NCBI GenBank assembly: GCA_029582165.1
Contig: CM055881.1
Location: 29,878,094 to 29,942,093, forward strand
Reading direction: 5' to 3'
DNA from: Portulaca oleracea
Taxonomy: Eukaryota; Streptophyta; Magnoliopsida; Caryophyllales; Portulacaceae
DNA: 64,000 nucleotides
Position numbers and translations under genes: made by a program. The notes under the pieces were generated by a model. It was not told the origin of the DNA. It saw only the letters and a program-made list of their open reading frames with translations, and did no database searches. This document shows positions 12,278-24,285 of this stretch, one piece after another; position 1 is the first letter of the stretch, and every line of letters begins with the position of its first letter.

Positions 12278-12780
12278 ACGGGCTCCATAAATTATTATGA
12301 GTCATTTGAGCATGTTCTATTCTCGTTCAAATGTTGTATGAAAATATTTTACAGGATGTCACTCATTCTAAAACTATTTTTTTCGATTATTAAAAGCTAA
12401 AAGGCTTAAAGGTTCATACACAACAACAAATCGCGTACTAAATAGCAAACAGCCACCACCAAAAGAAAAATGTTACAACCAAACTGCTAAAAAAATAACA
12501 CAGCAAAGACTTTTGCAAGCACCACAACCAAACGAAACCTAAACATCGCAAATAAGATGCAAGATCAATGAAATCAACTTGATGGGTCATCAAGGACTCA
12601 CGCGCCTATAACATTGCAAATAATCACAACCCTTCGGTCTCTCTCAACTTCAATATCATCAAGACTATCATCTTCTAATCTATTCAAGATTAATGAAATC
12701 AGCTTGATGGATTATTCTAAAACTATTTCCAGTCAAATATAACATCATTAACTGAGAAGTTCTTAAGAGATGTTAGACTC
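12278..12780. other. Noncoding spacer
   Basis: Nothing supportable. A short AATGAAATCA(A/G)CTTGATGG phrase occurs twice, near 12568 and 12694. Confidence 0.5.
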
Positions 12781-13093
12781 TTCTCATGCCATCATGGTTG
12801 AATCCAAAGATCCTCCCAATGTGGTCGGTTCCCTTGAGGCCTTTATGCTGCCCACTGACACTTCTGCCTAAGGTTTCTTCTCTTTCCGTTCTAGTTTTTT
12901 TTTTTTCTCTGGTTGATTTTGGAAAGTTCCTGGCAAACATTTTCTGCCCTTCATCTTTTTTGCATGAAAGTAAAAAAGGGGAGATTACTATAAGGTATAT
13001 TATTGGTTTGTAAGGAACCTTTGGTTATTATTATCTCCGCTGCTTATTTGTGTTGTTCATTGAATTTTGTCTTTCATTAAAAAATGGGGAGAT
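12781..13093 (+). mobile_element. 3' internal remnant of an older SIRE-type element
   Basis: Two polypurine-like tracts (AAAAAAGGGGAGATT near 12973 and AAAAAATGGGGAGAT at 13079-13093), separated by about 110 bp with TTTTGTCTTTCATT between, mirror the arrangement at 20869-21060 of the complete SIRE element. A short frame ending near 12868 may be the tail of its third open reading frame. Everything upstream of about 12780 is missing. Confidence 0.6.
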
Positions 13094-13290
13094 TGTAGAA
13101 TCTCTCTATTCCCTTGGCAAGTTCAATGAGCTTGGTAGAACTGGACTAGCTAACTGAGTTACAATTGTTTTGAATTTAAAGGTTAAAATTCAATTTTTGC
13201 TTATCTCCTTGAACATGTTGTAAAAGGATCAATGCCCTTGAAGGACTAGTCTGGAGTTGAATCGTCATATATGGAATCTGCAAAGCTCTG
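13094..13290 (+). repeat. Older SIRE-type LTR, first part (interrupted)
   Basis: It starts TGTAGAATCTC directly after the polypurine tract, as the young LTR starts TGTAGAATCCTC. It is broken at 13290 by the younger element; the target duplication CTCTG (13286-13290 and 21934-21938) marks the break. It resumes at 21934. Confidence 0.65.
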
Positions 13291-14163
13291 TGTAGAATCC
13301 TCTTCTGTGCCAAGGACATTGATCTATGCAGGGTCAAGATCATTCACTTCTCCAGCGGCAATGACCTTCACGACAGAATGTGTTTTGCAGTGAAAGACTA
13401 AAAGCCAACACCAAATAGGGAAGTCCACAAAATATATTATGGGAAGATATCAATCTATTTCTATTACCAGAATAATTGATTATATCCTCTTTTATTTCAG
13501 GAAGCTATTGATGTAGAACTTGGAAGAAAAGATCTGATTGAAGATTTCCAGAATCAACACAGAAAAGGAAACAAGCTGATTAAGGAAATTGTTACACAGC
13601 AAGGAAAGGCAAGCATCCGAATGTAGCTGGTCTCAAACGGCTATATGCTACTGAAGGGAAGATAAATAGAAAAGAAGAATGACAGAAGAAACCAACTATT
13701 CCACTGAAGAAATAGGGTGTATCAAATAGAAAAGGTGTTTTCGTGTTTGAGTGAAAACTATGTGTGAGGTTGTTTGTAAGAGTGCTTTTGAGTTCTTAAC
13801 AGATCTAGATTTGTGAAAGGCTCTTGTGATCAAATCCTAGACGGACTTAGGATTTGAATAACTGTGACACCAAACGAATTCTTTGGTGGGTGTTCATTTT
13901 CCAACAAATAAGAAGCGTCCGTTGCAAGGCGCTTGGTTCTAAGTAAACCTAAGGACGTTTACCTTAGGTTACTTCTGCTACATTCTATTCTACTTAAATA
14001 AAGGAGGTTATTCAGTTGATATCTATTATCCTTTATTTGAATTTCATTGTTAAACTGTTTTGAACCTTAATCCGAAAAGATTAAGGCATTAACGTCCTTT
14101 ACTTTGTGATATTTAGCGCAGAAAATTTCATAACCCTATTCACCCCCCTTTAGGGTTCTTTCA
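13291..14163 (+). repeat. 5' LTR of the SIRE element
   Basis: 873 bp, TGTAGAATCC…GGGTTCTTTCA. It ends two bases before the primer-binding site. Confidence 0.93.
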
Positions 14164-14178
14164 AGTGGTATCAGAGCC
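14164..14178 (+). promoter_or_regulatory. Primer-binding site (initiator tRNA-Met)
   Basis: AGTGGTATCAGAGCC lies immediately after the 5' LTR. TGGTATCAGAGC is the complement of the 3' end of plant initiator methionine tRNA, where minus-strand DNA synthesis begins. Confidence 0.9.
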
Positions 14179-14224
14179 TGGTCCACTGAATATTCAAGAG
14201 ACTAATCGCTCTGTGGCAAAGATC

Positions 14225-15663
14225 ATGGGAGATCACAACATGAGAGATCTAAGTCAAGGACGTTCATGGAACAGATCACCCTTGCTGACAGGTGACAACT
14301 ACAGGATTTGGAAACGCCAGATGGAGATCTTCTTGAGAAATTAAGACGAGGACATTTGGGACATAGTCAACAAAGGAAATTATCCTACTCCCCAAAAGAT
14401 TGCCGAAGATGGAACAACAAGCGACAAACCAAGATCTGAGTATACACCTGAGGAAAAAGAACAAGCGAAGAAAAATACTCATGCGCATTATCTTTTAATT
14501 TGCAGTCTTAACTCTAATGAATTTGAAAGGGTGTCTAATCTTGATACAGCTCAACAGATATGGGACTACTTGGTCACAACCTATGAAGGAACAAATCAAG
14601 TAAAGAAGACCAAGATCAACATACTAGTTCAAAAGTATAAAGGTTTCAAGATGGAAGACAATGAGTCCATTGAGTCAATGTTCAAAAGATTCAGTGCAAT
14701 CATCAACCATCTCAAGTCCCTTGGAAAATCCTATTCCAATGAAGAACAAGTGAACAAGGTCCTTCAGTGGCTTCCCAGGCACAAATGGGGACCAAAAGTA
14801 ACGGCGATAGAAGAAGCTCAAGATCTAGAGACCTTAAAACTTGAAGAGTTGATCGGCAAACTTCTTGCACATGAAATACGACTGTCTGAAGGCAGTCAGA
14901 CCAAGGACATTGCCCTCAAGAGCACCAAGGAACCAGAAGAAGAATCAGAGGATGATGATGAAGAAACCATGGCCATGCTAGCTAAAGGTTTCAGACGACT
15001 ATACGGAAAGAATCCCAGATTCCGTGGCTATCTAAGAGAATCATCCTCCAAACGACCTTCACCCAAAGGTAAGACTCAAACCAAGGATGATAATGAATAC
15101 AAATGCTTTGCTTGTGGTGCTACAGATCACTTGGTCAGGGAATGTCCTCATGTGAAGAAAGTCAAGGAACAAAGTGACTTCAGAGGAAAAAGATTGAGCA
15201 GCAAAGCTACAGTCGCCACATGGAGTGAAAGTGAAGGCAGTGAAAGTGAAAGCGAGTCTGAGGAAATTGCAAATCTTTGTCTCATGGCAAAAGACCTTAC
15301 AGAAACACAAGCAGATGAAACATAGGCAGATGACGATGATGAGGTATTTACAAATCTCTTTCTTAAATGTCCACAACGCAACTTGAAATCTAGACTACTT
15401 AATCTACTTGATTACATTGCCACCCTCACTGACAAAGTTCATTACCTCACTAGAATTGTTGAAACAAACTCTAAAACCATAGCAACTCAATTTGAGATAA
15501 TAAAAACCTCACCGCTGACAATGTCAGCATGAGAGAAGAAATGATCCAAAACTGAAAAGAGCTGAACTTCATTCTCAATCAAGAAATAGACCAAGTTCAT
15601 TCCACTCTACACTCTGAGAAGAAAACCTCTACAGATAAACCTGGTTCACCAAAAACCAAACCA
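14225..15663 (+). pseudogene. gag (capsid/nucleocapsid) of the SIRE element
   Basis: The frame opens at ATG 14225 and encodes a copia-type capsid (UBN2/Retrotran_gag fold) that packages element RNA into cytoplasmic particles. A TAA at 14342-14344 interrupts it after codon 39; homology continues without a shift to TAG 15323-15325. The zinc knuckle CFACGATDHLVREC (C-x2-C-x4-H-x4-C) lies near 15109-15150, followed by an acidic Ser/Glu stretch near 15220-15260. After TAG the same frame runs on as a coiled-coil-like C-terminal part, shifts frame near 15510, and meets TGA near 15554. The N-terminal sequence LTGDNYRIWKRQME is typical copia gag. Confidence 0.85.
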
Positions 15664-18600
15664 GATTCCTTGCCCTTTCACAAACCCACTAATATACCAA
15701 AACCAAGAACCAAAACCAAGTGGGTTCCAAAGAAGTCAAATTCAGTGCCCGTCCCCAAAAACAAAAATTCCCCTGTTCAAAAGCCTGGACCAAAGGAAGC
15801 TATAATGTCCTTCAGTGCAGGTATGTCTCAGGGCTCACAACGACCTCTGGTATTTGGACAGCGGATGCTCGAGACACATGATTGGAGATCTAACCAAATT
15901 CAGAGAACTCAAGGACAACAAGGATGGGAAGGTATTGGAGACAAAAGCCAAGGGAAGATCCTTGGAGTCGGTAAGGTTGGTAAGAACTCAGTAAATTGTA
16001 TAAATGATGTATATTATGTAGAAGGTTTAGAATATAATCTTTTAAGTATTTCTCAGTTTTGTGATAGAGGTTATAAAGTTTGGTTCAATAAGAAATCGTG
16101 TGTTGTAGAGAAAGAATCTCATGAAATAGTCCTTAGAGGTCATCGGATGAACAATGTGTATGTTATTGACCTCAGTGATCATATGACAAATGACCTCACC
16201 TGTCTTAGAGTTGCATCAGATGAAACCTGGTTATGGCATCGTAGATTAGGATATGTGAACATGAAAACCCTTTAAAAGCTAAAACACCTAGGCTTGGCAA
16301 GAGGACTACCATCTCAGAACTTCATTCGTGACAAAGTATGTGATGCATGCACAAGAGGCAAACAGACCAGAACTTCCTTTAAACCTGTGTCTCAAGTAAC
16401 CACCTCCAGATGTTTAGAACTATTGCATATGGACCTTTGTGGACCAATTCCATACAGGAGTCTAGGAGGACGCTCATACATCCTAGTCATTGTTGATGAT
16501 TATTTAAGATTTACCTGAGTTTTATTTTTGAAGGATAAGACAGAGGGTTACCCAGAATTTGAGAAACTATACAGACAACTCAAGGTCCTTACAGGACTCA
16601 GTCTGGTGTCTATAAGAACAGATCATGGAAGAGAGTTTGATAATCAAGATCAATTTGGAAAGTTCTGTGATCAAGAAGGTGTTACACATAATTTCTCTGC
16701 CCCAAGGACACCACAACAGAATGGTGTGGTTGAACGGAAGAACCGCACAGTGGAAAACATGGCCAGAACAATCATATGTGAGAACAATCTACCCCTCTTT
16801 CTTTGGGCTGAAATTATAAATGCTTCAAATTATATTCTCAACAGATGTACCATAAGGTCCTTTATGAAGAAGACACCCTATGAGTTGTTCAAAGGTAAGA
16901 CACCAAATTTGAGCCAAGAAGTGAAGAAGGAATTCTGGTAGGATATTCCTTATCCAGCAAGGCCTAAGAGTCTACATTAAAGCATCAAGAAAGGTGGAAG
17001 AATCCATTCATGTTATCTTCGATGAAACTTCCACCACTCCATCAGAAAGGTCCTCCATCAAATTCAAGATTCACCAAGATGATGATGACGAGGACGCACC
17101 TCGTATATTTCAGCAAGGTCCTCTTCAACAAAATGAAGAACCTCCTCCAGATGACACCATGCAATCAACTTCAGAACATGAGGAAAATGAAGCACAAGGA
17201 CCGTTGCATGATGCAGAACAAGGACCTTCCTCCAGTGAAGAACAAGGACCTTCATCGACGGAAAATCCTCAAATGGCTGATACTGCACAACAAAACACTG
17301 AGGAGTCATCAAGGACCTTCAGGTTCAAACCTACTCATCCAGCTGACAACCTCCTTTCAGGTTTGGAAACAGGTATTAGAACTCGATCTTTTCTTAGAAA
17401 CTTTTGTGCCTTTCACGCATTTATTTCTCAGATTGAACCCAAAGGACCTGAAGAAGCTCTAAAGGACAACAACTGGATCCTAGCTATACAAGAGGAATTA
17501 AATCAATTCGAGCACAACAAAGTGTGGAAGCTTGTCCTAAGACCCGAACACCACCCAGTCATTGGTGTAAAATGGGTCTACCGCAACAAATTAGATGAAC
17601 ATGGCACTGTTACGAGAAACAAGGCAAGACTAGTTGCCAAAGGATACAACCAAGAAGAAGGCATTGACTATGAGGAAACCTTCGCTCCAGTTGCAAGACT
17701 AGAGGCCATTCGAATACTCCTTGCCTATGCTTCACCAACTCACATGAAGCTGTATCAAATGGATGTAAAAAGTGTCTTCCTCAATGGATACCTAAAAGAA
17801 GAAGTCTATGTGGAACAACCTCCAGGATTTGAACAACAAGATCCAAACACTCATGTTTACAGACTTCAGAAGGCCCTTTACGGGCTGAAACAAGATCCCA
17901 GAACTTGGTATGAGAGACTGAGTTCTTTTCTTTTAAGAAATGGATTCACAAGAGGACTCATAGACAAAACACTGTTCATCAAAACCTCAGGTAAGGATTC
18001 CACTATAATTCAAGTTTATGTAGATGACATTATATTTGGTGCAACTAATGCAAATCTAGTGAAGGAATTTTCTGACTTCATAAGCAAAGAATTTGAAATG
18101 ATTCTAGTGGGGGAACTAAGTTTCTTCCTAGGATAACAAATCAAACAGAACAATGAGGGCATCTTTCTTTGTCAAAGTAAGTATGTCAAAGAACTTCTGA
18201 AGAAATATGGTCTAGAAAATGCCAAGCACTGCAGCACACCAATGTCCTCCACACTTAAGCTTGATCAAGATCACACAGGTAAGGCCATTCCTGACAAACA
18301 ATATCGAGGTATGATAGGATCTCTTCTCTACTTAACTGCTAGTCGTTTGGACATAATGTTCAGTGTTTGCTTATGTGCTCGGTTTGAAAGTGCTCCTAAA
18401 GAATCTCACTTGATTGCGGTCAAAAGGATTTTGAGATATCTTGCAGGTACCAAGGACCTTGGTCTATAGTATCCCCGCCACAACTCCTTGAATCTCATTG
18501 GATATACAGATGCTGATTTTGCTTGCTCAAGAACAGATCGCAAAAGCACCTCTAGGGGATGTCAAATGCTAGGCTTTTTATTGATCTCCTGGCAATCAAA

Positions 18601-18979
18601 GAAGCAAAATGTTGTTGCCCTTTCCACTGCCGAGGCTGAATATATAGCTGCTGGAGCTTGCTGTGCTCAAATTCTGTGGATCAAGCAGCACATGAAGGAC
18701 CTTGGAGTCAATCTCATAAACATTCCCATCAAATGTGACAATAAGAGCACCATTCAAATCACCAAGAATCCGGTTCAGCACTCCCGTACCAAACACATTG
18801 AAGTACGACATCACTTTATAAGAGATCATGTTGACAAAGGCCACATAGTATTGGACTTTGTTCCCACCCATGAACAACTAGCAGATATCTTCACAAAGGC
18901 CCTTCCTACTGAACAATTCATTACCAACAGAAGGGAATTGGGCATGTTACAACTTGACGACCAGTTGAGGGGGAGCTAG
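15664..18979 (+). pseudogene. pol polyprotein (protease, integrase, RT, RNase H) of the SIRE element
   Basis: Copia order is clear. The protease DSGCSRHM motif (about 15857-15880) lies in a different frame from its flanks, so two opposite indels bracket it. The pre-integrase HHCC finger begins at WLWHRRLGY near 16230 and ends at CDACTRGKQ. The integrase core shows HMDLCGPIP, then RTDHGREF and APRTPQQNGVVERKNRT. Reverse transcriptase has [24 protein letters not shown] and YVDD (near 18017). RNase H has YTDADFA, LSTAEAEY and CDNKS. Damage: TAA 16273, TGA 16516 (Trp position), a deletion of roughly 30 codons plus a frameshift at 16905-16980, TAA 18134 and TAG 18467. The last stop is at 18977-18979. 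Confidence 0.9.
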
Positions 18980-19595
18980 CATTCCCTTTTCCAAGGGGAG
19001 CTAAGGGCCTCCACCTCCAGGTATGTTCCTCACTTTTCATAATGTTCATACTGGTTCTCAATATCCTTATTTTGAACCACATTGAGCATTCAATTCAATT
19101 AAATCTTGGCACACGGCTATACTGACAGTTTTTCTCATAACTGCACAGTGTAACGTTTTTTTTTCCCAAAGATTTTCTTAATCCCTAAAGGACCTTGTAT
19201 TCTCAGCCAAATTTTCTTTCCAAAATTGAAGAATATGTGATCCGAAAACTGACACAAAAATCTTTTCCTTTATCAAAGAGATACAATTTTCAAAATCACA
19301 ATCATTTCCTTTTCTTGAAACTCTCCCTTCCCGCCTCTTACGTCACCCAAGACTGATGCACGCACACCTCCCCCCGTCATCAATACTCATCCCTTTTCCC
19401 TCTCCACTTCCCCATAATTCTCGACCCTTCCAAAATTAAACCATCAACCTCCTTCCTCAACTACTCACCCACCGCCTTTAAATTCTCTGAACCCCACTAC
19501 TTCCCCCACATCCTATCCCCACCACTCTCACCATATCCTCTCCCCATTTCTCCTGATCTCACTAACATCCTCCCCAACTCACTACTTTCTTCCCC
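18980..19595 (+). other. Spacer between pol and the third frame
   Basis: About 600 bp without coding signal, becoming C-rich and pyrimidine-rich from about 19320, just before the third frame. A GAGGGGGAGCTAG purine tract directly follows pol. Confidence 0.6.
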
Positions 19596-20865
19596 ATGGG
19601 AAAACGCCCAGCCATCAAACCTGCCGCCTCTTCTAGCGTTGCTAAGCGCACTCGCTCTAGCAAATCCTCCCCAATTCTCCCTGATTCAACCAACTCCCAC
19701 AGCTCTTCATCCGGCGCCATCGCAGTTCCACCCCCTCCCACTAGCTCTTCACTACAACTCACACCTCAACAACGTCTGGAGCTTTTCTCCAAACGTCCCA
19801 TGCTCTGCTGCAACACTATGGACCTAGATCCACTCATTGAGGCTTTCCCTTACTTCTCCACCCTCAAAGACATAGGCTGTCAACCCTTCTTCGACTGTGA
19901 CCACTATGTCTATCCCAGCCTTGTCCATCAATTCTTTGCCAACCTCGTTGTCAACCCAGGGAAAACCTCTCTTCACTCAAAAGTCTCAGGCATTAATATC
20001 TTCCTCTCCGCAAACCATGTTGAAAAAAATACTGTGTCTCACTCCCAGCATTGCTAAGTCCCCACTTCCCTTGCCCTCTGATCCAAAGCAAGAGCCCCGC
20101 AAACTATATGGCCGCCCATCTGAAACCCAAAACACACAATATACAGCCTTAACCTCCGAAGCCCGCTTTCTCTACTACACAGTTGTCCGAACGATACTCC
20201 CTCGGGGTACCAACAAAGAAACTCTCAACGAAGCCTGTGCATACTTTATCCCGAACATCATGAATGATCGACACCCAGAGATAGGCGACATTGTTGTCAT
20301 TCATCTCATTCGAGCCGCTTCTTTAGTTTCTGGTCCCTTACCCTATTGCAACCTCCTCTCAAAAGTCTTTCAAGCCCACAAAGTCCCCTTACCCGCCTCA
20401 GAGCAAGTGCCTGTCAACATCACCACCATCGGCATTCCCCTTCTCAAGAACCTGGGCTACCAACAACAAGATGATGGTACATGGCTGCACACAGATGAGA
20501 TCAAGGCGGTTCAGGAAAGCTCCTCTGTTGCTGCTGCCAAGGACGTCTAGGACGCTATCCAGTTGCACGTGTCTCATCTCCGCAATGAGGTCCATGCGCT
20601 TCATGAAGAAATCAACCGTCTCCAAACTGTGAATGCCTCTATCCAAAAAGTCGTTACCTCTCTGCTGAATGTCGTCCCATCCATGCCCCCTCCAACTTCA
20701 ACTATCCAGGCAACTCCTTGCTCCTCTCCTGTTGCTGAAGCCACCCCCGATCCTGATGTAGCTAGCCACTCCCAATGTCCCCCTTCCCTGAACTTTTTCC
20801 TTCTGATCTTCAAACTTTTTTTTTGTTGCATTGCCAAACATGCCTCCTGTTTCCTTTTCTGGTGA
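19596..20865 (+). pseudogene. Third (env-like) open reading frame of the SIRE element
   Basis: ATG 19596 has a good context (CCATGG). The N-terminus is basic and Ser/Pro-rich (MGKRPAIKPAASS). The middle part has FFANL, then after a frameshift EARFLYYTVVRTILPRG and GPLPYCNLLSKVF. This resembles the conserved region called 'putative plant transposon protein' (Pfam PF20167, from memory) found in SIRE third frames. The C-terminal part HLRNEVHALHEEINRLQT looks like a coiled coil. It is called env-like in the SIRE literature, but I see no convincing signal peptide, and only a short hydrophobic stretch at the very end. A frameshift sits at the A-run near 20021-20030, and TAG at 20548 breaks the frame again. 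Confidence 0.7.
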
Positions 20866-21046
20866 AAGCCAAAAAGGGGGAGAAGATTGATGTTTCTTTA
20901 TGTTTTGTTTTGCTCTGGCAGTGCTATCTTTTGGGTCTGTAACCAAACTATCTGCTACTGCTATGCATGACCATTAGTTAAAATCGTCTGTGTGCAATGT
21001 ATATTATGCTTGCCTAATCTCTGTCATGAAGTTTTGTCTTTCACTC

Positions 21047-21060
21047 AAAAAGGGGGAGAT
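21047..21060 (+). promoter_or_regulatory. Polypurine tract of the SIRE element
   Basis: AAAAAGGGGGAGAT abuts the 3' LTR and primes plus-strand synthesis. A second near-copy (AAAAAGGGGGAGA) lies about 175 bp upstream, near 20872. Confidence 0.9.
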
Positions 21061-21933
21061 TGTAGAATCCTCCTCTGTGCCAAGGACATTGATCTATGCA
21101 AGGTCAAGGTCATTCACTTCTCCAGCGGCAATGACCTTCACGACAGAATGTGTTTTGCAGTGAAAGACTAAAAGCCAACACCAAACAGGGAAGTTCACGA
21201 AATATATTATGGGAAGATATCAATCTATTTCTATTACCAGAATAATTGATTATATCCTCTTTTATTTCAGGAAGCTATTGATGTAGAACTTGGAAGAAAA
21301 GATCTGATTGAAGATTTCCAGAATCAACACAGAAAAGGAAACAAGCTGATTAAGGAAATTGTCACACAGCAAGGAAAGGCAAGCATCCGAATGTAGCTAG
21401 CCTCAAACGGCTATATGCTACTGAAGGGAAGATAAATAGAAGAGAAGAATGACAGAAGAAACCAACTATTCCACGGAAGAAATAGGGTGTATCAAACAGA
21501 AAAGGTGTTTTCGTGTTTGAGTGAAAACTGTGTGTGAGGTTGTTTGTAAGAGTGCTTTTGAGTTCTTAACGGATCTAGAATGGTGAAAGGCTCTTGTGAT
21601 CAAATCCTAGACGGACTTAGGATTTGAATAGCTGTGACACCAAACGAATTCTTTGGTGGGTGTTCATTTTCCAACAAATAAGAAGCGTCCGTTGCAAGGC
21701 GCTTGGTTCTAAGTAAACCTAAGGACGTTTACCTTAGGTTACTTCTGCTACATTCTATTCTACTTAAATAAAGGAGGTTATTCAGTTGATATCTATTGTC
21801 CTTTATTTGAATTTCATTGTTAAACTGTTTTGAACCTTAATCTGAAAAGATTAAGGCATTAACGTCCTTTACTTTGTGATATTTAACGCAGAAAATTTCA
21901 TAACCCTATTCAACCCCCTCTAGGGTTCTTTCA
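21061..21933 (+). repeat. 3' LTR of the SIRE element
   Basis: 873 bp, a direct copy of 13291-14163. TSD CTCTG follows at 21934-21938. Confidence 0.93.
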
Positions 21934-22313
21934 CTCTGCAATATCATATGATAATTTTCAAACCAATCATATCCTTCTTCGCAAGATCTCATTAATTTAT
22001 TACCTATATTGCACAAATTGAGTATGATTTTACAGATTTGGAAGAACTTTGGAAACCCGAGATAATTTTGGAAAGAAGCAACATCATAGCATATTATGAC
22101 TGCCCAAGTTATTGCCTTTTTCACCGTTTGATGTTCAAACTGTCAAGTGTATAATGGAGAAGCCTATATAAGGAGATGTTTACCCAAAGCTAAGCTCAAC
22201 AAATTAAGAACGTGAATGTTGAGTACTTTCGACCAGTTGTTCCTCTGAATTCTTCTATGTGAAAATCTATGCTGTGTGATCTCACTTAAAGGCAGCTAGC
22301 TAAAAAAATCTTA

Positions 22314-23283
22314 GAGTGTGTTTGGTAGGGGGGAAACATTTTTTCGGAAAATGTTTTTCCAATTTTCAGTGTTTGGTACAAAAAATGTTTAGAAAATCAT
22401 TTTCAAAGAAAATCATTTTCCTCTAAAGGAAGGAAATTGACTTCCTTTGTTCAACCTAAAAAAATCATTTTCCACCATTGATTGTTAGATCGATTTTTAC
22501 TACTAACTCTAATTAAAATTTGAGGCCGAAATTTAACATTAACGGTGTTGCTAGAAATTTTGTAACACGATAGAATTGATTAAAGAAAACCTCAAATAAA
22601 AATTTTTAGCTGAAAATATTTTTAGTTGATAACATTTATCTCGATATACATCATATTAGAAGTTTTTGCCCTAAAACTGACTGAAACTTTTAAAAATTCA
22701 AACTGAACTGTTTGAATCGAAACTTTATGATTTGATAGTGTGAACTAAGAAAAGCTCAAATATAAATTGAGCTCCAAATATATTCATTTGTAACATATAT
22801 TGCCACTTTTATCGACATTTTTTTGCGGTTAAATATGACTGAAACTTAAGAGCAAAATTCAATTTTCTCAGTTTGTCACGAAACTTTACAATATGATGAA
22901 AATGATTAAAAAAACTCAAATACGAATTTTGAGCTCCAAATATTTTTATTTGTAACATATATCGCCATTTTTGTCGACATTTTTTTGCGGTTAAATATGA
23001 CTGAAACTTAAAAGCAAAATTCAATTTTATCGGTTTGTCACGAAACTTTATAACACGATAGAAATGATTAAGAAAAGCTCAAATATGAATTTTGAACTCC
23101 AAATATTTTTATTTGTAACATATATCGCTACTTATATCGACATAAATGATCATTTTTCGAAAAATAATTTATCTTCTACCAAACAAAGGAAAATTTGGCA
23201 TGGAAAACCATTTTCGTTGGAAAACCATTTCTCATGGGAAACAATTTTCTCATAAATCATTTTCCTCTCAACCAAACACACCC
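22314..23283. mobile_element. Tourist-like (PIF/Harbinger) MITE, 970 bp, with internal tandem repeat
   Basis: Termini GAGTGTGTTTGGT and the complement of GGGTGTGTTTGGT are flanked by TSD TTA (22311-22313, 23284-23286). It contains at least three tandem copies of a unit of about 162 bp; TGTAACATATAT recurs at 22789, 22951 and 23114. The end regions are rich in GGAAAATG / CATTTTCC. A minus-strand frame there only reads through the tandem repeat. Confidence 0.88.
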
Positions 23284-23481
23284 TTAGTGAATGTACCTGG
23301 CTAGGCTAATAGGAGACTTGGTGTTGTGCAGCCAAGTTGAAAGCTTATTGGGTTTTTCTATTCGAAATCTTCCTTGGAGGGGGTGCCAAGGGTAGTTTTT
23401 GTCCCAGGTGTGTTAGGGTCTTAGGGAGTAATCTAGTGAGTGAGTTATAAAGGAAGAGCTTCCTTGCTTGATGTTTATTCA

Positions 23482-23743
23482 GGCCGTGTTCTTTAATGCG
23501 GTATTTTGTGGAATGATGTGGTGGGTTGTGGTGGAATTGTGGTGGGGTGTGGTGGAATTGTGGTAGGTTATTAGTACGTGGGGTAGGTGATGAGAGAGAA
23601 TGTAAAAAGTAGAGGAGAAAAGTGAGGAGAGAGAAAGGTGAGGAGAGAGAAAAGTAATGATTTGCGGTAAAATTTGGTGGGTTGTGGCAAATTGCGGTAG
23701 ACTGTGGCACTGCAGTTTGCCAACCGCAGAAAAGAACAGGGCC
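23482..23743. mobile_element. MITE of the GTTCTTT-GCGGT family, 262 bp
   Basis: Termini GGCCGTGTTCTTT and the complement of GGCCCTGTTCTTT, with GCGGT just inside both ends and GTGGTGGxxTGTGGTGG repeats in the core. It belongs with 28003-28267 and 29980-30685. The flanks TCA/TGT do not form an intact TSD. Confidence 0.75.
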
Positions 23744-23930
23744 TGTCAATCTTCCTTTGTAATCGTTCCCTGACAGTTGCTTGATAATATTTATATTTAT
23801 CAGTTTCTCAATTACATTAGTTTATCCTTAACTACGTCAAAGACATTGAGGTATTTGTTTGTTAAGTTTGTGTCCTTCACAAAGAATTTTTCACACAACT
23901 ATTCACCCCCTCTCCTCTTGAATGCTTTTA

Positions 23931-24234
23931 TTTTAGTGAAATAATTGTACTTTTTAGGTCATCTTACTTGAAACCGTATTATCATAAATTTATCATAAAA
24001 TAAATTACTTTTGCGACCATTGCTCATGAATATCATGATGACTAAGAATTTATTTGAATAACTCTACTAAAAGTCTTCATTCAATAAATTATGAGTTGCA
24101 TTTATATTTTATTCTAAAATTAGTTTCTCGTCCAGTTTGAGAAATGTGCCGGCCTAACATTGATTGTGAAAGCACCATGCAATCAACTTGACAATAAATT
24201 CATGATAGACGCACAAGATTCACAAATCCCATTG

Positions 24235-24285
<51 letters not shown>

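Larger units (their letters stand above)
13291..21933 (+). mobile_element. Complete SIRE/Maximus-lineage Ty1/copia retrotransposon, 8643 bp, coding-dead
   Basis: Order: LTR, tRNA-Met primer site, gag, pol (protease, integrase, reverse transcriptase, RNase H), a third env-like frame, polypurine tract, LTR. The two LTRs are both 873 bp and differ at about 22 sites by my reading (roughly 2.5%). TSD CTCTG flanks both sides. Lineage is inferred from LTR size, the long gag with a KATVATWSESE-type stretch, the PPT AAAAAGGGGGAGAT, and the third frame after pol. Several stops, frameshifts and one integrase-region deletion mean no functional polyprotein can be made. Confidence 0.93.
21934..23930 (+). 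repeat. Older SIRE-type LTR, second part, with two nested MITEs
   Basis: This continues the LTR broken at 13290. TATATAAGG at about 22166 is a plausible LTR TATA box. The sequence ends near 23930 with CTATTCACCCCCTCTCC, as the young LTR ends CTATTCACCCCCC. Subtracting the MITEs at 22314-23283 and 23482-23743, the two parts together give an LTR of roughly 0.95 kb, close to the other SIRE LTRs here. No primer site follows, so it is a 3' LTR. The exact right end is uncertain. Confidence 0.6.

Noticed and set aside
19562..19762. Minus-strand 66-codon frame with MAPDEELWELVESGR
   Set aside because: Antisense shadow of the SIRE third frame.
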